A stretch of DNA of 64,000 nt. Source: Carbonactinospora thermoautotrophica. GTDB taxonomy: Bacteria > Actinomycetota > Actinomycetes > Streptomycetales > Carbonactinosporaceae. The DNA lies in assembly GCF_001543895.1 (NCBI RefSeq), contig NZ_JYIJ01000017.1:558001-622000 (forward strand). The letters run 5' to 3'. The translations under genes were made by a program, and so were the position numbers. The notes beneath the pieces were generated by a model. It saw nothing but the letters and a program-made list of their open reading frames with translations. It did no database searches and was not told the DNA's origin. Below are positions 28,707 through 39,747 of the stretch, piece by piece (positions within the stretch are counted from its first letter, which is position 1; each line of letters begins with the position of its first letter).

Positions 28707-29528
28707 CACATGGTGTGACCAGAATTCACAAACCTTCTTCGTGAGTTGCGCATTTTGGTTTAATTGAACAATCCACGAAACGCTATGCCCCGAATGGGGG
28801 TTTCCCCCGTCGGGACATGGGTTTTCCACAGATCTGCCAGCCCACCCTTGCCCGCCCGACCCCAGGCGGGGAACCTGGTTACACCCTTGCGGGTGGGTTC
28901 GCCCCCCTTGGGAGGGTGGGGGCTTGCTCACCGCCCTGGGCGCGCGCTCCCTCCGGTGGCGGTTTCCCGCCGGGGCCGTCCCCGGCCGTGTGCCGCTCCC
29001 GGCGAAAAAGCCGCACGGCTGGCGCAGGCGTCCCAGCCAGGCCGCCCTGCGCACCGCCGAGGCCGCCCGGGTGAGCGTGATCGACGTGTTCAGCCGCCGG
29101 CTGTTCGATGGCCGCCCTCCTTGCGCGCCGCCCCGGTCTGCGACGCCCTCGGTCGCCACCCGCGGCGGCCATGTCGGGTCATCTGGACGTTAGATGTGCA
29201 GGGCTGATGCTCCCCGCACTCGTACTCCGTCTCGCCTCGGATCTGTCGAGGGCCCGGGGTACCCCGACGAGGCGTTCGCCTCGTCCCCGACGGGGCCCAA
29301 GGAGAGCCTGGCCCAGGGCGCCCCACCACTCCGAGGACGGCATCGAACGGTGCGAAAAACCCGCGACCGGCCATGACCCCCGAAGCGAAAAGTGCCCGAG
29401 TTCCGGGGGTCGAAAAATATAGTGATCATCGTCTATTCATCTTTTGATTGATCTTTCGCCGGAGCCGGGTTTCCCGGCGGTGACTACAACACAGCGCGAT
29501 CCTTCCCAAGCCCTGACAGGAGCTGTCC
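28707..29528. other. About 820 bp without a supported gene
   Basis: The region separates the divergent MerR gene and the secreted nuclease gene. Several GC-rich hairpins are possible near 28840-28960. A plus-strand frame near 29000-29110 (KKPHGWRRRPSQAALRTAEA) has no start and no recognised match. An AT-rich stretch (29415-29450) lies just ahead of the nuclease gene and may hold its promoter. Confidence 0.4.
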
Positions 29529-31922
29529 ATGGATCGCGTCATCTCCCCACCCGCGCGCCGGCGCGTCCTCGCGGGCGTCGGCGCCCTGGCGCTCGCCGCC
29601 GCGTCCCTGGCCCTGGCCGCCGCCTCGCCCGCGCGCGCCGCCTCCGCCGACGTCGTGGTCAGCGAGGTGTACGGGGGCGGCGGCAACAGCGGCGCGCCGT
29701 ACGCGAACGACTTCGTCGAGCTGTACAACCGGGGCGGCGCGCCGGTGAGCCTGTCCGGCTGGTCGGTGCAGTACGCCTCGGCGTCCGGCACGATCTGGTC
29801 GGTCACCGCGCTGTCCGGCGCCATCCAGCCCGGGCGGCACTACCTGGTCAAGCTGGGGTCGGGCGGTGGCGGCGGCGCCGCGTTGCCCACCCCGGACGCC
29901 ACCGGGAGCACGAACCTCTCGGCCACCTCGGGCAAGATCGCGCTGGTCACCAGCACCGCGAAGCTGACGTGCGGCGCCGACTGCGACCGGGCGGCCGGCG
30001 TGCGCGACTTCGTCGGGTACGGCAGCGCCAACGACTACGAGACCGCCCCCGCCGCCTCGGGGTCGAACACCCTGGCGGTGGCCCGCGCCAACCCGGCCAC
30101 CGACACCGACGACAACGCCGCCGACTTCGCCGCCGGATCCCCGACGCCGAGCAACTCCTCCGCTGGCGGTGACGCCTGCGGCTACCCGTCCCCGCGGATC
30201 CGCGACGTGCAGGGCGCGTCCCACCTGTCGCCGCGCAACGGCCAGCAGGTCAGCGGGGTGCGCGGCGTGGTCACCGCGGTGAGGTCCACCGGCTTCTGGT
30301 TCCAGGACCCCTGCCCCGACGCCGACCCGGCCACCTCCGAGGGCCTGTTCGTGTACACCTCCAGCGCCCCGACCGTGCAGGTCGGCGACGAGGTGTCCGT
30401 CAACGGCACGGTGACCGAGTACCGGCCCGGCGGCTCGACCACCGCCAACCTGACCGTCACCGAGCTGACCTCCCCGACGATGACCCGGCTCGGCACCAAG
30501 CCGGTCCCCGCACCGACCGTGATCGGCAACGGCGGGCGGGTCCCGCCGGCGAGCGTGATCGACGACGACGCGACCGGCGACGTCGAGGCCTCCGGCACCT
30601 TCGACGCGGCTACCGACGCCATCGACTTCTACGAGTCGCTGGAGGGCATGCGCGTGCAGGTGAACAACCCGGTGGCGGTCGGGCCGAGCAACGCGTACGG
30701 CGAGATCCCGGTGCTCGGCGACGACGGCGCGAACGCCTCGGTGCGCACCAGCCGCGGCGGCATCGTGCTGCGGCAGGCCGACCCCAACCCCGAGCGGATC
30801 ATCCTCGACGACGCCGTGCTGGCCGGCTCCACCCCGGCCGGCGTGAACGTCGGCGACCACTTCTCTGGCCCGGCCGTCGGGGTCATCGATTACTCGTTTG
30901 GGAACTTCAAGCTGGAACTCACCGCCGCGCTGGCCCGCGTCGCCGGCTCCACCGGCAAGGAGACCACCGCGCCGGCCGGCTCGGGCGAGCTCTCGGTGGC
31001 CACCTTCAACGTGGAGAACCTCGACCCCACCGACCCGCAGAGCAAGTTCGACGCGCTCGCCCAGCAGATCGTGCACAACCTCGCCTCCCCGGGGATCATC
31101 GCGGTCGAGGAGGTCCAGGACAACGACGGCCCCGCCAACACCTCGGTCGTGGACGCCGACCAGACGTGGGGCAAGCTGATCACGGCGATCTCGAACGCGG
31201 GCGGGCCGACGTACGACTACCGGCAGGTCAACCCGGTCGACGACGCCGACGGCGGGGAGCCGGGCGGCAACATCCGGGTCGGCTTCCTGTTCCGCACCGA
31301 CATCGGGCTGGAGTTCGCGCCGGGCACCCCGGGCGGCCCCACCACCGCCGTCGGGGTGGTTTCCACCGGCGACCCCGCGGACCCGGTGGGCCTCACCCAC
31401 AACCCGGGTCGGATCGACCCGACCGACCCGGCGTTCGACAACAGCCGCAAGCCCCTGGTGGGCAAGTTCCGCTTCGGCGGCAAGCCGCTGTTCGTCATCG
31501 CCAACCACTGGAACTCCAAGGGCGGGGACGACCCGCTGTTCGGCCGGTACCAGCCGCCGCGCCGGCCCAGCGAGACCCAGCGCGGCCAGCAGGCCCAGGT
31601 GGTCGCGGGCTTCATCCAGCAGGTCCTCGCCGTCGACCCGCAGGCGCGGATCGTGGTCGCCGGTGACCTGAACGACTTCGAGTACTCCGGCGCCGTGCAA
31701 ACCCTGGTCGACGCCGGGCTCACCGACCTGCCGGCCAGCCTGCCGGACGCCGAGCGCTACACGTACGTGTACGAGGGGAACTCCCAGGTCCTCGACCACA
31801 TCCTGCTCTCCCCATCGCTGGCGGGCGCGCCACACGGGTACGACGTGGTCCACGTCAACGCCGAGTTCGCCGACCAGACCAGCGACCACGATCCACAGGT
31901 GGCGCGGCTGACCCTGCCGTGA
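29529..31922 (+). CDS. Secreted nuclease: lamin-tail domain plus endonuclease/exonuclease/phosphatase domain
   Basis: The 797-residue exported protein has a signal peptide of about 38 residues with a basic start (PPARRRVLAGVGALALAAAS) ending ARAASA. Residues ~38-190 form a lamin-tail/LTD domain (VVVSEVYGGGGNSGAPYAND). An OB-like region follows (VSGVRGVVTAVRSTGFWFQD). From about residue 485 an EEP nuclease domain carries LSVATFNVENLDP, IIAVEEVQDNDGPANTS, FVIANHWNSKGGDDP, VVAGDLNDFEYS and TSDHDPQVARLTLP, the full set of metal and catalytic residues. Likely role: extracellular DNA/RNA degradation for phosphate or nutrient supply. A 17-bp hairpin follows. Confidence 0.93.
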   Translation: MDRVISPPARRRVLAGVGALALAAASLALAAASPARAASADVVVSEVYGGGGNSGAPYANDFVELYNRGGAPVSLSGWSVQYASASGTIWSVTALSGAIQPGRHYLVKLGSGGGGGAALPTPDATGSTNLSATSGKIALVTSTAKLTCGADCDRAAGVRDFVGYGSANDYETAPAASGSNTLAVARANPATDTDDNAADFAAGSPTPSNSSAGGDACGYPSPRIRDVQGASHLSPRNGQQVSGVRGVVTAVRSTGFWFQDPCPDADPATSEGLFVYTSSAPTVQVGDEVSVNGTVTEYRPGGSTTANLTVTELTSPTMTRLGTKPVPAPTVIGNGGRVPPASVIDDDATGDVEASGTFDAATDAIDFYESLEGMRVQVNNPVAVGPSNAYGEIPVLGDDGANASVRTSRGGIVLRQADPNPERIILDDAVLAGSTPAGVNVGDHFSGPAVGVIDYSFGNFKLELTAALARVAGSTGKETTAPAGSGELSVATFNVENLDPTDPQSKFDALAQQIVHNLASPGIIAVEEVQDNDGPANTSVVDADQTWGKLITAISNAGGPTYDYRQVNPVDDADGGEPGGNIRVGFLFRTDIGLEFAPGTPGGPTTAVGVVSTGDPADPVGLTHNPGRIDPTDPAFDNSRKPLVGKFRFGGKPLFVIANHWNSKGGDDPLFGRYQPPRRPSETQRGQQAQVVAGFIQQVLAVDPQARIVVAGDLNDFEYSGAVQTLVDAGLTDLPASLPDAERYTYVYEGNSQVLDHILLSPSLAGAPHGYDVVHVNAEFADQTSDHDPQVARLTLP

Positions 31923-31927
31923 CCCAT

Positions 31928-31965
31928 GACCGTGGGCTGCGCGCGGGCGCGCGCAGCCCACGGTC
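31928..31965 (+). terminator. Strong hairpin terminator after the nuclease gene
   Basis: A perfect 17-bp stem (31928-31944 with 31949-31965) with a 4-nt loop begins 5 bp after the stop. The T-tract is absent. Confidence 0.8.
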
Positions 31966-32109
31966 GTCGCGGCGCCGGTCGGGAAACCTCGTGCGAGTAG
32001 GGCTTCGGCGAGGCCGGCCCCGTGTTCGGCGGGCCGGTGAGCCCACGGCCGCGACTCGTCGCCCGCCGGGCGCGGTCTCTTCCCAGGCGGTGCCGTCCGG
32101 GTGCCGGGT

Positions 32110-33033
32110 TCAGGCGCGTGACGGCAGCTCCGCGGCGACCTCACGCAGCGAGTCGAGGGTGACGGCGATCGACCGGACGGCGGCCAGGTCCGGCAGCGTG
32201 TAAGCGGTGATCCGGCGGACGGACGGCGGCTCGACCGGACGGGCGACCACCCCGGAGTGGTGCACGGAGTCCAGGGCGAGGCCGGGCAGCAGGGCCACGC
32301 CCAGGTCCGCCGCCACCAGCCCCTGCACCACGGCGACGTCGTCGGTGGAGAACGTGATGGCGGGCGTGAACCCCACTGCGGCGCACGCCTGGACGAGGTG
32401 GCCCCGGCAGCGGGGGCACCCGGCGATCCAGCGCTCCCCGGCCAGGTCGGCGAGCCGGATCCGCCGGCGCCGGGCGAGCCGGTGCCCGGCCGGCAGCACC
32501 GCGTACAACCGGTCGGCGCACAGCGGCACCGCCGCCAGGTCGGCCACCGCCCCCTCGGCGTCCTGGTCCGGGTCGTCCCCGTCGTAGGAGAACGCCAGCG
32601 CGATGTCGCAGTCGCCCTCCCGCAGCCGCTCCACTGACTCCGGCGGCTCGGCCTCGGCGAACTCGACCCGCAGGCCGGGGTGCCTGCGGGTGACCTTGGC
32701 GATGGCCGCCGGGACCAGCGTCGAGCTGCCGCTGGGGAACGCGATGACCCGTACCCGGCCGGCACGCAGCCCGGCGATCGCGGCCACCTCCTCCTCGGCG
32801 GAGGCGAGCGCGCTGAGGATCGTGGCGGCGTGGCGGTTCAGCACCTCGCCGGCCTCGGTGAGCCGCATCCGGCGGCCGACGCGGACGACCAGCGGGGTGC
32901 CGGCGGCCCGCTCCAGGGCGCGCATCTGCTGGCTGATCGCCGGCTGGGTGTACCCCAGCTCACGCGCCGCGGCCGAGTACGAGCCGGTGCGCGCGACCTC
33001 GCGCAGGACACGGAGGTGGCGGGAGTCGAACAC
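32110..33033 (-). CDS. LysR-family transcriptional regulator
   Basis: The regulator has 307 residues from GTG 33033, giving a start of VFDSRHLRVLREVARTGSYS; the frame is open 42 bp further upstream. The winged helix SAAARELGYTQPAISQQMRA is clear, followed by the linker helix and the two-lobed effector domain. It is divergent from the class V PLP enzyme gene with about 80 bp between the starts, so it most likely controls that gene in response to its substrate or product. Confidence 0.9.
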   Translation of the reverse strand: MFDSRHLRVLREVARTGSYSAAARELGYTQPAISQQMRALERAAGTPLVVRVGRRMRLTEAGEVLNRHAATILSALASAEEEVAAIAGLRAGRVRVIAFPSGSSTLVPAAIAKVTRRHPGLRVEFAEAEPPESVERLREGDCDIALAFSYDGDDPDQDAEGAVADLAAVPLCADRLYAVLPAGHRLARRRRIRLADLAGERWIAGCPRCRGHLVQACAAVGFTPAITFSTDDVAVVQGLVAADLGVALLPGLALDSVHHSGVVARPVEPPSVRRITAYTLPDLAAVRSIAVTLDSLREVAAELPSRA

Positions 33034-33115
33034 GGGACAACTATAAGTCAGGCTTTGATTTCCACGAAGAAACATTCATTGGACTTTTAGACAGGGTGCC
33101 ACACACGCTGGGTGC

Positions 33116-34180
33116 ATGAGTACCACCGACCGTGTCGCATCCCGCGTCTCGCTGGCCGAGGCGCAGGCGCTGTTCGCGCCCCAGGTCACCTACCTCGACA
33201 CCGCCTCCGCGGGGTTGCCGCCGAGCACGGTGACCATGGCGCTGGAACAGGCCCTGGCCGAGTGGGCCGCCGGCCGCGCCACCCCGCACGGGTACGACGC
33301 GGCGGTCACCGAAGCCCGCGCGCGCTTCGCCCGGCTGGTCGGCGTCGACGCCGAGGACGTCGCGGTCGGCGCCCAGACCTCGGTGTTCTCCGGCCAGGTC
33401 GCCGCCTCGCTCCCGCCGGACGCCGAGGTGGTCGCGGCCGAAGAGGACTTCACCTCGGTGTTGTTCCCGTTCCTCGCCCGCCAGGGCGCCCGGGTACGCC
33501 TGGTCCCGCTCTCCCGGGTGGCGGACGCGGTCTCCGCCCGCACCGCGCTGGTCGCGGTGAGCGCGGTCCAGTCCGCCGACGGCGCGGTCGCCGACCTGGA
33601 CGCCATCGCGCAGGCCGCGGCCGCTTGCGGTGCGCGCACCTACATCGACGTCACCCAGGCCTGCGGGTGGCTGCCCTTCGACGCCTCCCGCTTCGACTAC
33701 GTGGTCTGTTCGGCGTACAAGTGGCTGCTCTGCCCGCGCGGAGCGGCGTTCCTGTACGTCCGCCCCTCCCGCCGGGACGAGCTGCCCCCGGTCAACGCCT
33801 GCTGGTACGCGGGTGAGGACGTCTGGTCTTCGGTGTACGGGGGCCCGCTGCGGCTCGCGTCGTCGGCACGCCGCTTCGACGTCTCCCCCGCCTGGCTCGC
33901 CTGGGCCGGCGCCGTCCCCGCCCTGCGCCTGATCGACCAGGTCGGCGTCGAGACCATCCACGCCCACGACGTCGCCCTGGCCAACCGCTTCCGCGCCGGC
34001 CTCGGGCTCCCCCCGGGCGAGTCGGCCATCGTGTCGGTGAAGGGGGTGCCCGCCGGCACCTGTGACCGCCTGCGCGCCGCCGGCATCCGCACCTCGGTCC
34101 GCGCCGGCTGCCTGCGCGTCTCCTTCCACCTGTACAACACGCCCGCCGACGTCGACCAGGTCTTGGCCGCCCTGGCCTGA
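33116..34180 (+). CDS. Class V aminotransferase / cysteine desulfurase-like PLP enzyme
   Basis: The fold-type I PLP enzyme has 354 residues. The N-terminus reads VTYLDTASAGLPPSTVTMAL. The PLP-binding Lys is in YVVCSAYKWLLCPRGAAFLY, and the aspartate that holds the pyridine is in ARTYIDVTQACGW. It resembles EgtE-like and other small class V enzymes with C-S lyase activity. No ergothioneine genes adjoin it, so the reaction is open. Divergent LysR control is likely. Confidence 0.82.
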   Translation: MSTTDRVASRVSLAEAQALFAPQVTYLDTASAGLPPSTVTMALEQALAEWAAGRATPHGYDAAVTEARARFARLVGVDAEDVAVGAQTSVFSGQVAASLPPDAEVVAAEEDFTSVLFPFLARQGARVRLVPLSRVADAVSARTALVAVSAVQSADGAVADLDAIAQAAAACGARTYIDVTQACGWLPFDASRFDYVVCSAYKWLLCPRGAAFLYVRPSRRDELPPVNACWYAGEDVWSSVYGGPLRLASSARRFDVSPAWLAWAGAVPALRLIDQVGVETIHAHDVALANRFRAGLGLPPGESAIVSVKGVPAGTCDRLRAAGIRTSVRAGCLRVSFHLYNTPADVDQVLAALA

Positions 34181-34297
34181 CCGCCCAGGACCCGGACCTG
34201 GTCTCCTGGGAGCCGCTTGAACTCAGCTGGCCGCCAAGGGGACCAGGTGACCTTCAGCGGCCGCCCCCGGGCAAGCGCTGACCGCGGCCCAGTTGAA

Positions 34298-34328
34298 GAG
34301 CGGGCCGGCCCTGAGGGCCGGCCCGCTC
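34298..34328. terminator. Bidirectional hairpin between class V enzyme gene and groEL
   Basis: A perfect 14-bp GC stem (34298-34311 with 34315-34328) with a 3-nt loop lies between convergent genes, so it can stop both. Confidence 0.8.
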
Positions 34329-34345
34329 CGTGTCGTACAGGTCGA

Positions 34346-36049
<1,704 letters not shown>

Positions 36050-36057
36050 TCACGTGG

Positions 36058-36363
36058 TTACTTCTCGATGACCGCGAGAACGTCGCGCGCGGACAGGACG
36101 AGGTACTCCTCGTTGTCGTACTTGACCTCGGTACCGCCGTACTTGCTGTACAGGACGGTGTCACCGACCTTCACGTCCAGCGGCAGGCGCTGCCCGTTCT
36201 CGAACCGGCCCGGGCCGACGGCCAAAACGACACCCTCCTGGGGCTTCTCCTTCGCGGTGTCGGGGATGACCAGGCCAGACGCCGTCACCTGCTCGGCGTC
36301 GATCGGCTGGACCACGATGCGGTCCTCGAGCGGCTTGATCTTGACCTTCGTGGCGGTCGTCAC
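36058..36363 (-). CDS. groES: Co-chaperonin GroES
   Basis: The 101-residue lid of the GroEL chamber starts at GTG 36363 with GGGGAGGT at the right distance; the frame is open upstream but lacks a site. [20 protein letters not shown], the mobile-loop region [20 protein letters not shown], and the C-terminal YNNEEY-type segment (here [20 protein letters not shown]) are typical. It lies 77 bp upstream of groEL; two CIRCE operators lie upstream of it. Confidence 0.97.
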   Translation of the reverse strand: MTTATKVKIKPLEDRIVVQPIDAEQVTASGLVIPDTAKEKPQEGVVLAVGPGRFENGQRLPLDVKVGDTVLYSKYGGTEVKYDNEEYLVLSARDVLAVIEK

Positions 36364-36461
36364 GATGTGACCTCCCCTTTCGGAGATCTCACGGGAGTTT
36401 TCTCGGTGTTGGCGACGACCTGGAGGCCTGCCGTCGCGGGTGCCAGACCTGCCTCGTCGCG

Positions 36462-36488
36462 TTGGCACACTCGCACCGAGAGTGCCAA
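36462..36488 (-). promoter_or_regulatory. CIRCE operator, proximal (one mismatch)
   Basis: A 9-9-9 inverted repeat has arms TTGGCACAC and GAGTGCCAA, one mismatch from the HrcA operator consensus. It lies about 100 bp upstream of the groES start. Confidence 0.8.
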
Positions 36489-36507
36489 CCCGAACACTAG
36501 GACGCGG

Positions 36508-36534
36508 TTAGCACTCAGTCAACACGAGTGCCAA
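36508..36534 (-). promoter_or_regulatory. CIRCE operator, distal (near-perfect)
   Basis: The arms TTAGCACTC and GAGTGCCAA are separated by 9 nt. This is the canonical HrcA-binding site of heat-shock groES-groEL operons. Two such sites 20 bp apart indicate tight HrcA repression. Confidence 0.9.
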
Positions 36535-36643
36535 CGAGTGGGTTAACGCCGGGATCCGCTCGAGCAGCGAGCCGGCAACGGCCGAAAGATCACCCGATCC
36601 GCAGCCCTGCGCGGGCAGCGGGATGGGGCGGGAGAATGGGCGC

Positions 36644-37900
36644 GTGGACGTGGAGGCGGTACGGGCGCTGCGCGGCCCGCAGGGGCAGCGGCTGCTCGCC
36701 GCGCTCGCCGGGTACGACCCGGCGGACGAGCTCCGGCTGGCCACGCGCCTGCGCCGGGAGTACCCGCCCGGGCTGGTCGCCGCCGCCCTCACCCAGGCGC
36801 GGCTGCGGCAGCGGGCGCGGGAGAAGTTCGGGGCCGACGCCGACCGCATGCTCTTCACACCCGCAGGACTGGAGCAGGCCACCCGCAAGCCGGTGGCGGA
36901 GTACCGCGCCGGCCGGTACGCGGCGGCCGGCCTGGCCCGGGTGGTCGACCTGTGCTGCGGCATCGGCGGTGACCTGCTCGCCTTCGTCCGGGCCGGCCTG
37001 GCCGTGCTCGGCGTGGACCGCGACCCGGTCACCGCCGCCGTGGCCGCGGCCAACGCGGAGGCGCTCGGGCTGGCCGACCGCGTCGAGGTGCGCTGCGCCG
37101 AGGTCACCGAGGTGGATCCGGCCGGGTACGGGGCGGTGTTCTGCGACCCGGCCCGGCGTGACGAGCGGGGCCGGGTGTTCGACCCGGAGGCGTACTCCCC
37201 GCCCTGGTCGTACCTGCTCGGCCTGGCCGACCGTGTCCCGGAGACCGCGGTGAAGGTGGCGCCGGGCATCCCGCACGAGCTGGTCCCCGAGGGTGCTGAG
37301 GCCGAGTGGATCTCCTACCGGGGGGAGGTCAAGGAGGCCGCGCTGTGGTTCGGCGCCCTGGCGTCCGCGCGGCGCCGGGCGACGCTGCTCCCCGGCGGGC
37401 ACACGCTGACCGAGCGCGACCTGCCCGAGGTGACGGTCGGCCCGCCCGGCCGGTACCTCTACGAGCCGGACGGCGCGGTGATCCGCGCCCACCTGGTCGG
37501 CCACGTCGCCGCCCAGGTGGACGGGAGGCTGCTCGACCCGACCATCGCGTACGTGGCCTCCGACCGGCTGGTCCCCACCCCGTTCGCGACCGCGTACGAG
37601 GTCACCGACGTGCTGCCGTTCCAGCTCAAGCGGCTGCGCGCCCTGCTGCGCGAGCGCGGCGTCGGCGTCTTGACCATCAAGAAGCGCGGCTCCGCCCTCG
37701 AGCCGGACCGGCTGCGCCGCCAGCTCAGGCTGACCGGTGACTCCGCGGCCGTGCTGATCCTCACCCGGGTCGCCGGCGCTCCAACCGCCCTGCTGGCTCG
37801 ACCGGCCAGCCAGACCGGCCGAGGCGGGTCCGGGAAGCCAGCGAGAGCCGGACCTGCTCGGAGACCCCTACCCGGCCCGGGAAACGAAATCGCGAAATAA
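36644..37900 (+). CDS. Class I SAM methyltransferase with THUMP-like domain
   Basis: About 418 residues run from GTG 36644; an ATG at 36623 is possible. The Rossmann methyltransferase core is LARVVDLCCGIGGDLLAFVR, with a downstream acidic residue in LGVDRDPVTAAVAAANAEAL and a catalytic-type loop YGAVFCDPARRDERGRVFDP. The C-terminal part (VLPFQLKRLRALLRERGVGV, TIKKRGSALEPDRLRRQLRL) is the THUMP-like region seen in this actinobacterial family. A nucleic-acid substrate, probably RNA, is likely. It is divergent from groES. Confidence 0.82.
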   Translation: MDVEAVRALRGPQGQRLLAALAGYDPADELRLATRLRREYPPGLVAAALTQARLRQRAREKFGADADRMLFTPAGLEQATRKPVAEYRAGRYAAAGLARVVDLCCGIGGDLLAFVRAGLAVLGVDRDPVTAAVAAANAEALGLADRVEVRCAEVTEVDPAGYGAVFCDPARRDERGRVFDPEAYSPPWSYLLGLADRVPETAVKVAPGIPHELVPEGAEAEWISYRGEVKEAALWFGALASARRRATLLPGGHTLTERDLPEVTVGPPGRYLYEPDGAVIRAHLVGHVAAQVDGRLLDPTIAYVASDRLVPTPFATAYEVTDVLPFQLKRLRALLRERGVGVLTIKKRGSALEPDRLRRQLRLTGDSAAVLILTRVAGAPTALLARPASQTGRGGSGKPARAGPARRPLPGPGNEIAK

Positions 37901-38028
37901 TAATTATATTCGTAAGTAAGCATCAGCTATTTAACAAACGCTGGTAGTCTTCCCTGCTACCTTGGGGATTCCTATCAGCAGGGGACCGGAAGCCAGCACA
38001 TCGAAGGCGCGAAGACGGGACAAGATCG

Positions 38029-38910
38029 GTGGACGTACAGGACGTCATGCGACAGGACCTGCGCCAGCTGTTGGCCCGCTGGCGCGACCAGGTCGTGGAC
38101 CGCTGGGTCGAGTCCCAGCGCCAGCACTTGGAACCGTACGGGGTCTCGGTCGAGGACCTGCGACGCGAGGCCTGGGAACTGCTGAAGCACCTGAACGACG
38201 GACTCGATGGGCAGACCCCGATCGACCGCCTCGCGTTCGACTACGACCCGCTGCGCCGCATGCTGAGCGAGCTGTCCCTGAACCGGGCGCGGCTCGGGGC
38301 GACTCCCACGGAGACCGCAGTGGGGATCCTGGCGTTGAAGCACGCGTTCATCGAGGTCCTGCGCGAGCAGGCCGGCGCGGACCCCGACGCGGTCCTGAAC
38401 ACCGTGCTGAGCATGAACCGGCTGGTGGACTCGGCCGCGCTGCTCACCTTCGAGACCTACGTCAAGGGCCGCCAGGAGATCATCAACCGGCAGAACCAGC
38501 AACTGCTGGAACTGTCCACCCCCGTGGTGCAGGTGTGGCGCCACGTGCTGGCGGTGCCGCTCATCGGCACGTTGGACAGCACGCGCACCCAGGTGGTGAT
38601 GGAAAGCCTCCTGCAGGCCATCCAGGATCGGGAGGCCCGGGTGGCGATCATCGACATCACGGGCGTGCCGACCGTGGACACCCTGGTCGCCCAGCACCTG
38701 TTGCAGACCGTCACCGCGACCCGGCTGATGGGCGCCGAGTGCGTGATCAGCGGGATCCGGCCGCAGACCGCCCAGACGATCGTGCAGCTGGGGATCGACC
38801 TGTCTGACATCGTCACCAGGGCGACGCTGGCCGACGCGCTCGCGACCGCGATCGAGATGACCGGGGATAAGGTGGGGGTGAGTGTCCCGACCCGCCCGGA
38901 GCCGGCCTGA
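38029..38910 (+). CDS. rsbR: RsbR-type stressosome protein with STAS domain
   Basis: The 293 residues have an N-terminal helical, globin-like sensor region (LLARWRDQVVDRWVESQRQH, DRLAFDYDPLRRMLSELSLN) and a C-terminal STAS domain (VPLIGTLDSTRTQVVMESLL, VAIIDITGVPTVDTLVAQHL). The STAS Thr/Asp-Thr-Leu segment is the expected RsbT phosphorylation area. It is the first gene of a five-gene operon; its stop overlaps the rsbS start (TGATG). RsbR and RsbS form the large stressosome that sequesters RsbT. Confidence 0.9.
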   Translation: MDVQDVMRQDLRQLLARWRDQVVDRWVESQRQHLEPYGVSVEDLRREAWELLKHLNDGLDGQTPIDRLAFDYDPLRRMLSELSLNRARLGATPTETAVGILALKHAFIEVLREQAGADPDAVLNTVLSMNRLVDSAALLTFETYVKGRQEIINRQNQQLLELSTPVVQVWRHVLAVPLIGTLDSTRTQVVMESLLQAIQDREARVAIIDITGVPTVDTLVAQHLLQTVTATRLMGAECVISGIRPQTAQTIVQLGIDLSDIVTRATLADALATAIEMTGDKVGVSVPTRPEPA

Positions 38911-39323
38911 TGAGCAAGCCGTCATCCATCCCGATCCTGCGGCTGGGCGACGTGCTCCTGGCGAGTGTGCAACAGGAACTCGACGACTCCACCGCGCTCG
39001 CGTTCGCTGACGAACTCACCCAGCGGATCGCGGAGACCACGGCGCGCGGGGTGATGCTGGACATCAGCAAGCTGGAGGTCGTCGACTCGTTCATCGCCAG
39101 GGTGCTGGTCGAGATCACCGCGATGGCTCGGCTGCTGGGGGCACGGGTGGTGGTCGCGGGCATGCGGCCGGCGGTCGCGATGACGCTCGTGGAGCTGGGG
39201 CTCGCCCTCCCCGGCGTGGAGACCGCGCTGACGGTGGAGCGGGCGTTGGAGAAGCTGGCGGGGGACTCGCCGCTGCGGCCGAACAGGCCACGGGACAAGG
39301 GGCCTGGTAGTGCGAAACACTGA
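38910..39323 (+). CDS. rsbS: RsbS-type STAS protein
   Basis: This 137-residue single STAS domain includes IPILRLGDVLLASVQQELDD and VMLDISKLEVVDSFIARVLV; the Ser in VVDSF is the likely phosphorylation site by RsbT. The length fits the family, with a short charged C-terminal tail. The overlap with rsbR upstream (1 bp) and rsbT downstream (14 bp) shows tight coupling and a fixed protein ratio. Confidence 0.92.
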   Translation: MSKPSSIPILRLGDVLLASVQQELDDSTALAFADELTQRIAETTARGVMLDISKLEVVDSFIARVLVEITAMARLLGARVVVAGMRPAVAMTLVELGLALPGVETALTVERALEKLAGDSPLRPNRPRDKGPGSAKH

Positions 39324-39747
39324 AGCTGGCGCTGAGCTGGTGGTTGAGCGGACAGCCACAGTGCAGATCCGCTCCGCGGAGGACATGGTCCTCGCGCGTC
39401 ACCAGGTCCGGTCGGCGGCGATCGCGGCCGGCTTCTCACTGGTCGAACAGACCAAGATCGTGACCGCGGCGAGCGAACTGGTACGCAACTGCCTGGTCCA
39501 CGGCGGAGGCGGCTCGATCACCATCGAGCAGGTGTCCCGCGACGCCCGCCGGGGCGTCCGGCTCACCGTCTGCGACTCCGGGCCGGGGATCGCCGACATC
39601 AACATGGCGCTGCAGGACGGCTACTCGACCGGGCGGGGGCTCGGCTACGGGCTGGGCGGGGCGAAGCGGCTGGTGGACGAGTTCGCGATCGAATCCGAGG
39701 TGGGCCGCGGCACCGTGGTCACCGCGACCCGTTGGAGCACCCAGTGA
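39310..39747 (+). CDS. rsbT: RsbT-type serine kinase
   Basis: This 145-residue GHKL kinase phosphorylates RsbR/RsbS and then activates a phosphatase partner. N-box ASELVRNCLVHGGGGS, G1 LTVCDSGPGIADINMA and G2 STGRGLGYGLGGAKRLVDEF are all present, so the ATP site is intact. It starts at GTG 39310 within the rsbS 3' end. Confidence 0.93.
   Translation: MRNTEAGAELVVERTATVQIRSAEDMVLARHQVRSAAIAAGFSLVEQTKIVTAASELVRNCLVHGGGGSITIEQVSRDARRGVRLTVCDSGPGIADINMALQDGYSTGRGLGYGLGGAKRLVDEFAIESEVGRGTVVTATRWSTQ

Noticed and set aside
29484-32765. A 1093-codon minus-strand open frame opposite the nuclease gene
   Set aside because: It lies antisense to a clear secreted nuclease; low-complexity Arg/Val/Gly composition is typical of a high-GC shadow frame.
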